32,765 bases of DNA from Chloroflexi bacterium OLB14 (lineage in GTDB: Bacteria; Chloroflexota; Anaerolineae; Anaerolineales; Villigracilaceae). Where the stretch lies: the NCBI GenBank assembly GCA_001567105.1, contig LMZR01000025.1, forward strand, positions 1 to 32,765, read 5' to 3'. The notes beneath the pieces were generated by a model. The model was given only the letters and a program-made list of their open reading frames with translations, was not told where the DNA came from and searched no databases. The position numbers and the translations under genes are program-made. Positions 31,982 through 32,765 of this stretch are shown piece after piece. The stretch's first letter is position 1. Every line of letters starts with the position of its first letter.

Positions 31982-32765
31982 AATCAAAAATTACCTGTAT
32001 CGCCTCATGCGGATTTTCATCCAACAATTGATATGCCTTACTTGCCTCATCTAAAGAAAAACGATGTGTGATCCATCTTTCAGGTTTGACTCTTTTTAAC
32101 GCTTCCCATGTGACCTGATACCTGCGTGCTTTATCCCATCTGCCACTTAACTCGGACGTTATCGTGCTAACTTGTGACGAAATCAACTTAATCCGTGAGC
32201 GATGAAATGAACCGCCTAAATTCACTTCCGATTTTTTTTCACCATACCATGAACCGATAACAACTCTTCCACTGAATGTTGTTAACTCAATAGCATTATT
32301 CAATGCAGTAGGTGAGCCTGTCAATTCATAAACCAAATCAAATTTTGACTGCGCGTAGGCAAACGAGTCTTTTAGTAAATCATCAGATGAAAAACTTTTA
32401 ACCTGCAACTTTCCACTTTCCACTTTCCACCCTTCGATAAACTCAGGGCATCGCTTTCCACTTTCCACTATCGCCTTCCTCCTCATTTCAAAATTATCCA
32501 CCACCACCAAACTTTCTAACGGAAATTCACATAACAACGAAGCAGTTAATAAACCCACAACTCCTTGACCTAACACTAAAACTCTTTCACCTAAAATTGG
32601 TGCGCCATCATGAATCAAATTGACGGCAGTTTCCATGTTGGGGAAAAAGCAAGCAGTTTGAGGTGAGAGTGAAGCGGGGATAGGGAATAGGTTTTCAGGG
32701 TGAGTAATAAAGTGAGAAGTATGAGATTGAAAAGCAAACACCAAAACGATTTTCCCATTCACCAT
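31971..32765 (-). CDS. Zinc-type medium-chain dehydrogenase, C-terminal part
   Basis: This protein runs off the right edge; the N-terminal GroES-like domain is missing. Visible are LSPQTACFFPNMETAVNLIHDG, the Rossmann motif VLVLGQGVVGLLTASLL, VVVDNFEMRRKAI, DLVYELTGSPTALNNAIEL and GRVVIGSWYG, typical for MDR dehydrogenases of the threonine/sorbitol dehydrogenase kind. Between residues about 101 and 118 the chain reads CPEFIEG flanked by VESGK repeats; that DNA is a dispersed repeat nested in a tandem repeat. Its stop overlaps the ComB-like gene. Substrate unknown. Confidence 0.82.
   Translation of the reverse strand: MVNGKIVLVFAFQSHTSHFITHPENLFPIPASLSPQTACFFPNMETAVNLIHDGAPILGERVLVLGQGVVGLLTASLLCEFPLESLVVVDNFEMRRKAIVESGKRCPEFIEGWKVESGKLQVKSFSSDDLLKDSFAYAQSKFDLVYELTGSPTALNNAIELTTFSGRVVIGSWYGEKKSEVNLGGSFHRSRIKLISSQVSTITSELSGRWDKARRYQVTWEALKRVKPERWITHRFSLDEASKAYQLLDENPHEAIQVIFDYEI
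32407..32476. repeat. Nested repeats in frame inside the dehydrogenase gene
   Basis: CTTTCCACTTTCCAC-type tandem units (32409-32430 and 32454-32468) are separated by CCTTCGATAAACTCAGGG, the inverse of the panE-gene repeat (16 of 19 positions identical). One repeat seems inserted into the other. All of it is translated without a stop. Confidence 0.7.

Overview
The window is AT-rich bacterial DNA (about 40% GC by eye). The gene content looks like an uncultured member of Chloroflexota, class Anaerolineae: a VanW/G5-type wall protein, an LCP protein with a LytR C-terminal domain, SH3-type lipoproteins with Ser/Thr/Pro linkers, DUF4870, DUF92 and PH-domain membrane proteins, a bactofilin, and single-subunit fatty acid and sugar nucleotide enzymes. 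This assignment is inference from gene families; there is no rRNA here.

Left end (1 to about 3405): part of an integrated element resembling a filamentous (single-stranded DNA) phage. A leftward cassette holds small membrane proteins, a putative ssDNA-binding protein, a coat-like protein followed by a hairpin, and a secreted DNRLRE-like protein. A divergent rightward cassette begins with a helix-turn-helix repressor. Operator-like palindromes lie between the two. The right border is the 3' end of a tRNA gene (T arm, acceptor strand, discriminator G) followed by a normal terminator, as expected for an attachment site. The other border and any integrase lie left of the window.

Middle (3455-18561): an SH3 lipoprotein, a VanW protein, a Trm112-like protein, a HEAT-repeat protein, an LCP wall-polymer ligase, two DUF4870 proteins, fmt, glycerol use (glpK, glpD), dTDP-sugar synthesis (rmlB, rmlA), a polyprenyl-phosphate type glycosyltransferase, a histidine phosphatase and a ketopantoate reductase-like protein.

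Right (18589-32765, all leftward): a polytopic membrane protein, an aldo/keto reductase, a DFR-like reductase, a DUF92 protein, a PH-domain protein, a small membrane protein, a prolyl-tRNA synthetase-like protein that lacks the aminoacylation core, bactofilin, fabI, a 3-methyladenine glycosylase, a GxxExxY protein, a sugar epimerase, an EVE-like protein, a glycosyltransferase, a PTPS/QueD-like protein, a ComB-like phosphatase and the C-terminal part of a zinc-type dehydrogenase. The last four form a compact group that may make a modified pterin or a related small molecule.

Three patterns cut across the window. (1) At least twelve frameshifts, nearly all at homopolymers, break otherwise well-conserved genes; they look like long-read consensus errors, so spans are given for the restored genes. 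(2) Short palindromic or tandem repeats are scattered everywhere and many are embedded in coding sequence: in frame inside glpK, panE, the dehydrogenase and a glycosyltransferase, and supplying the stop or start codons of several others. One pair of inverted repeats brackets the GxxExxY gene like the ends of a small mobile unit. (3) Five genes have a good -10 box ending 6-7 nt before the start codon, which points to leaderless transcription.
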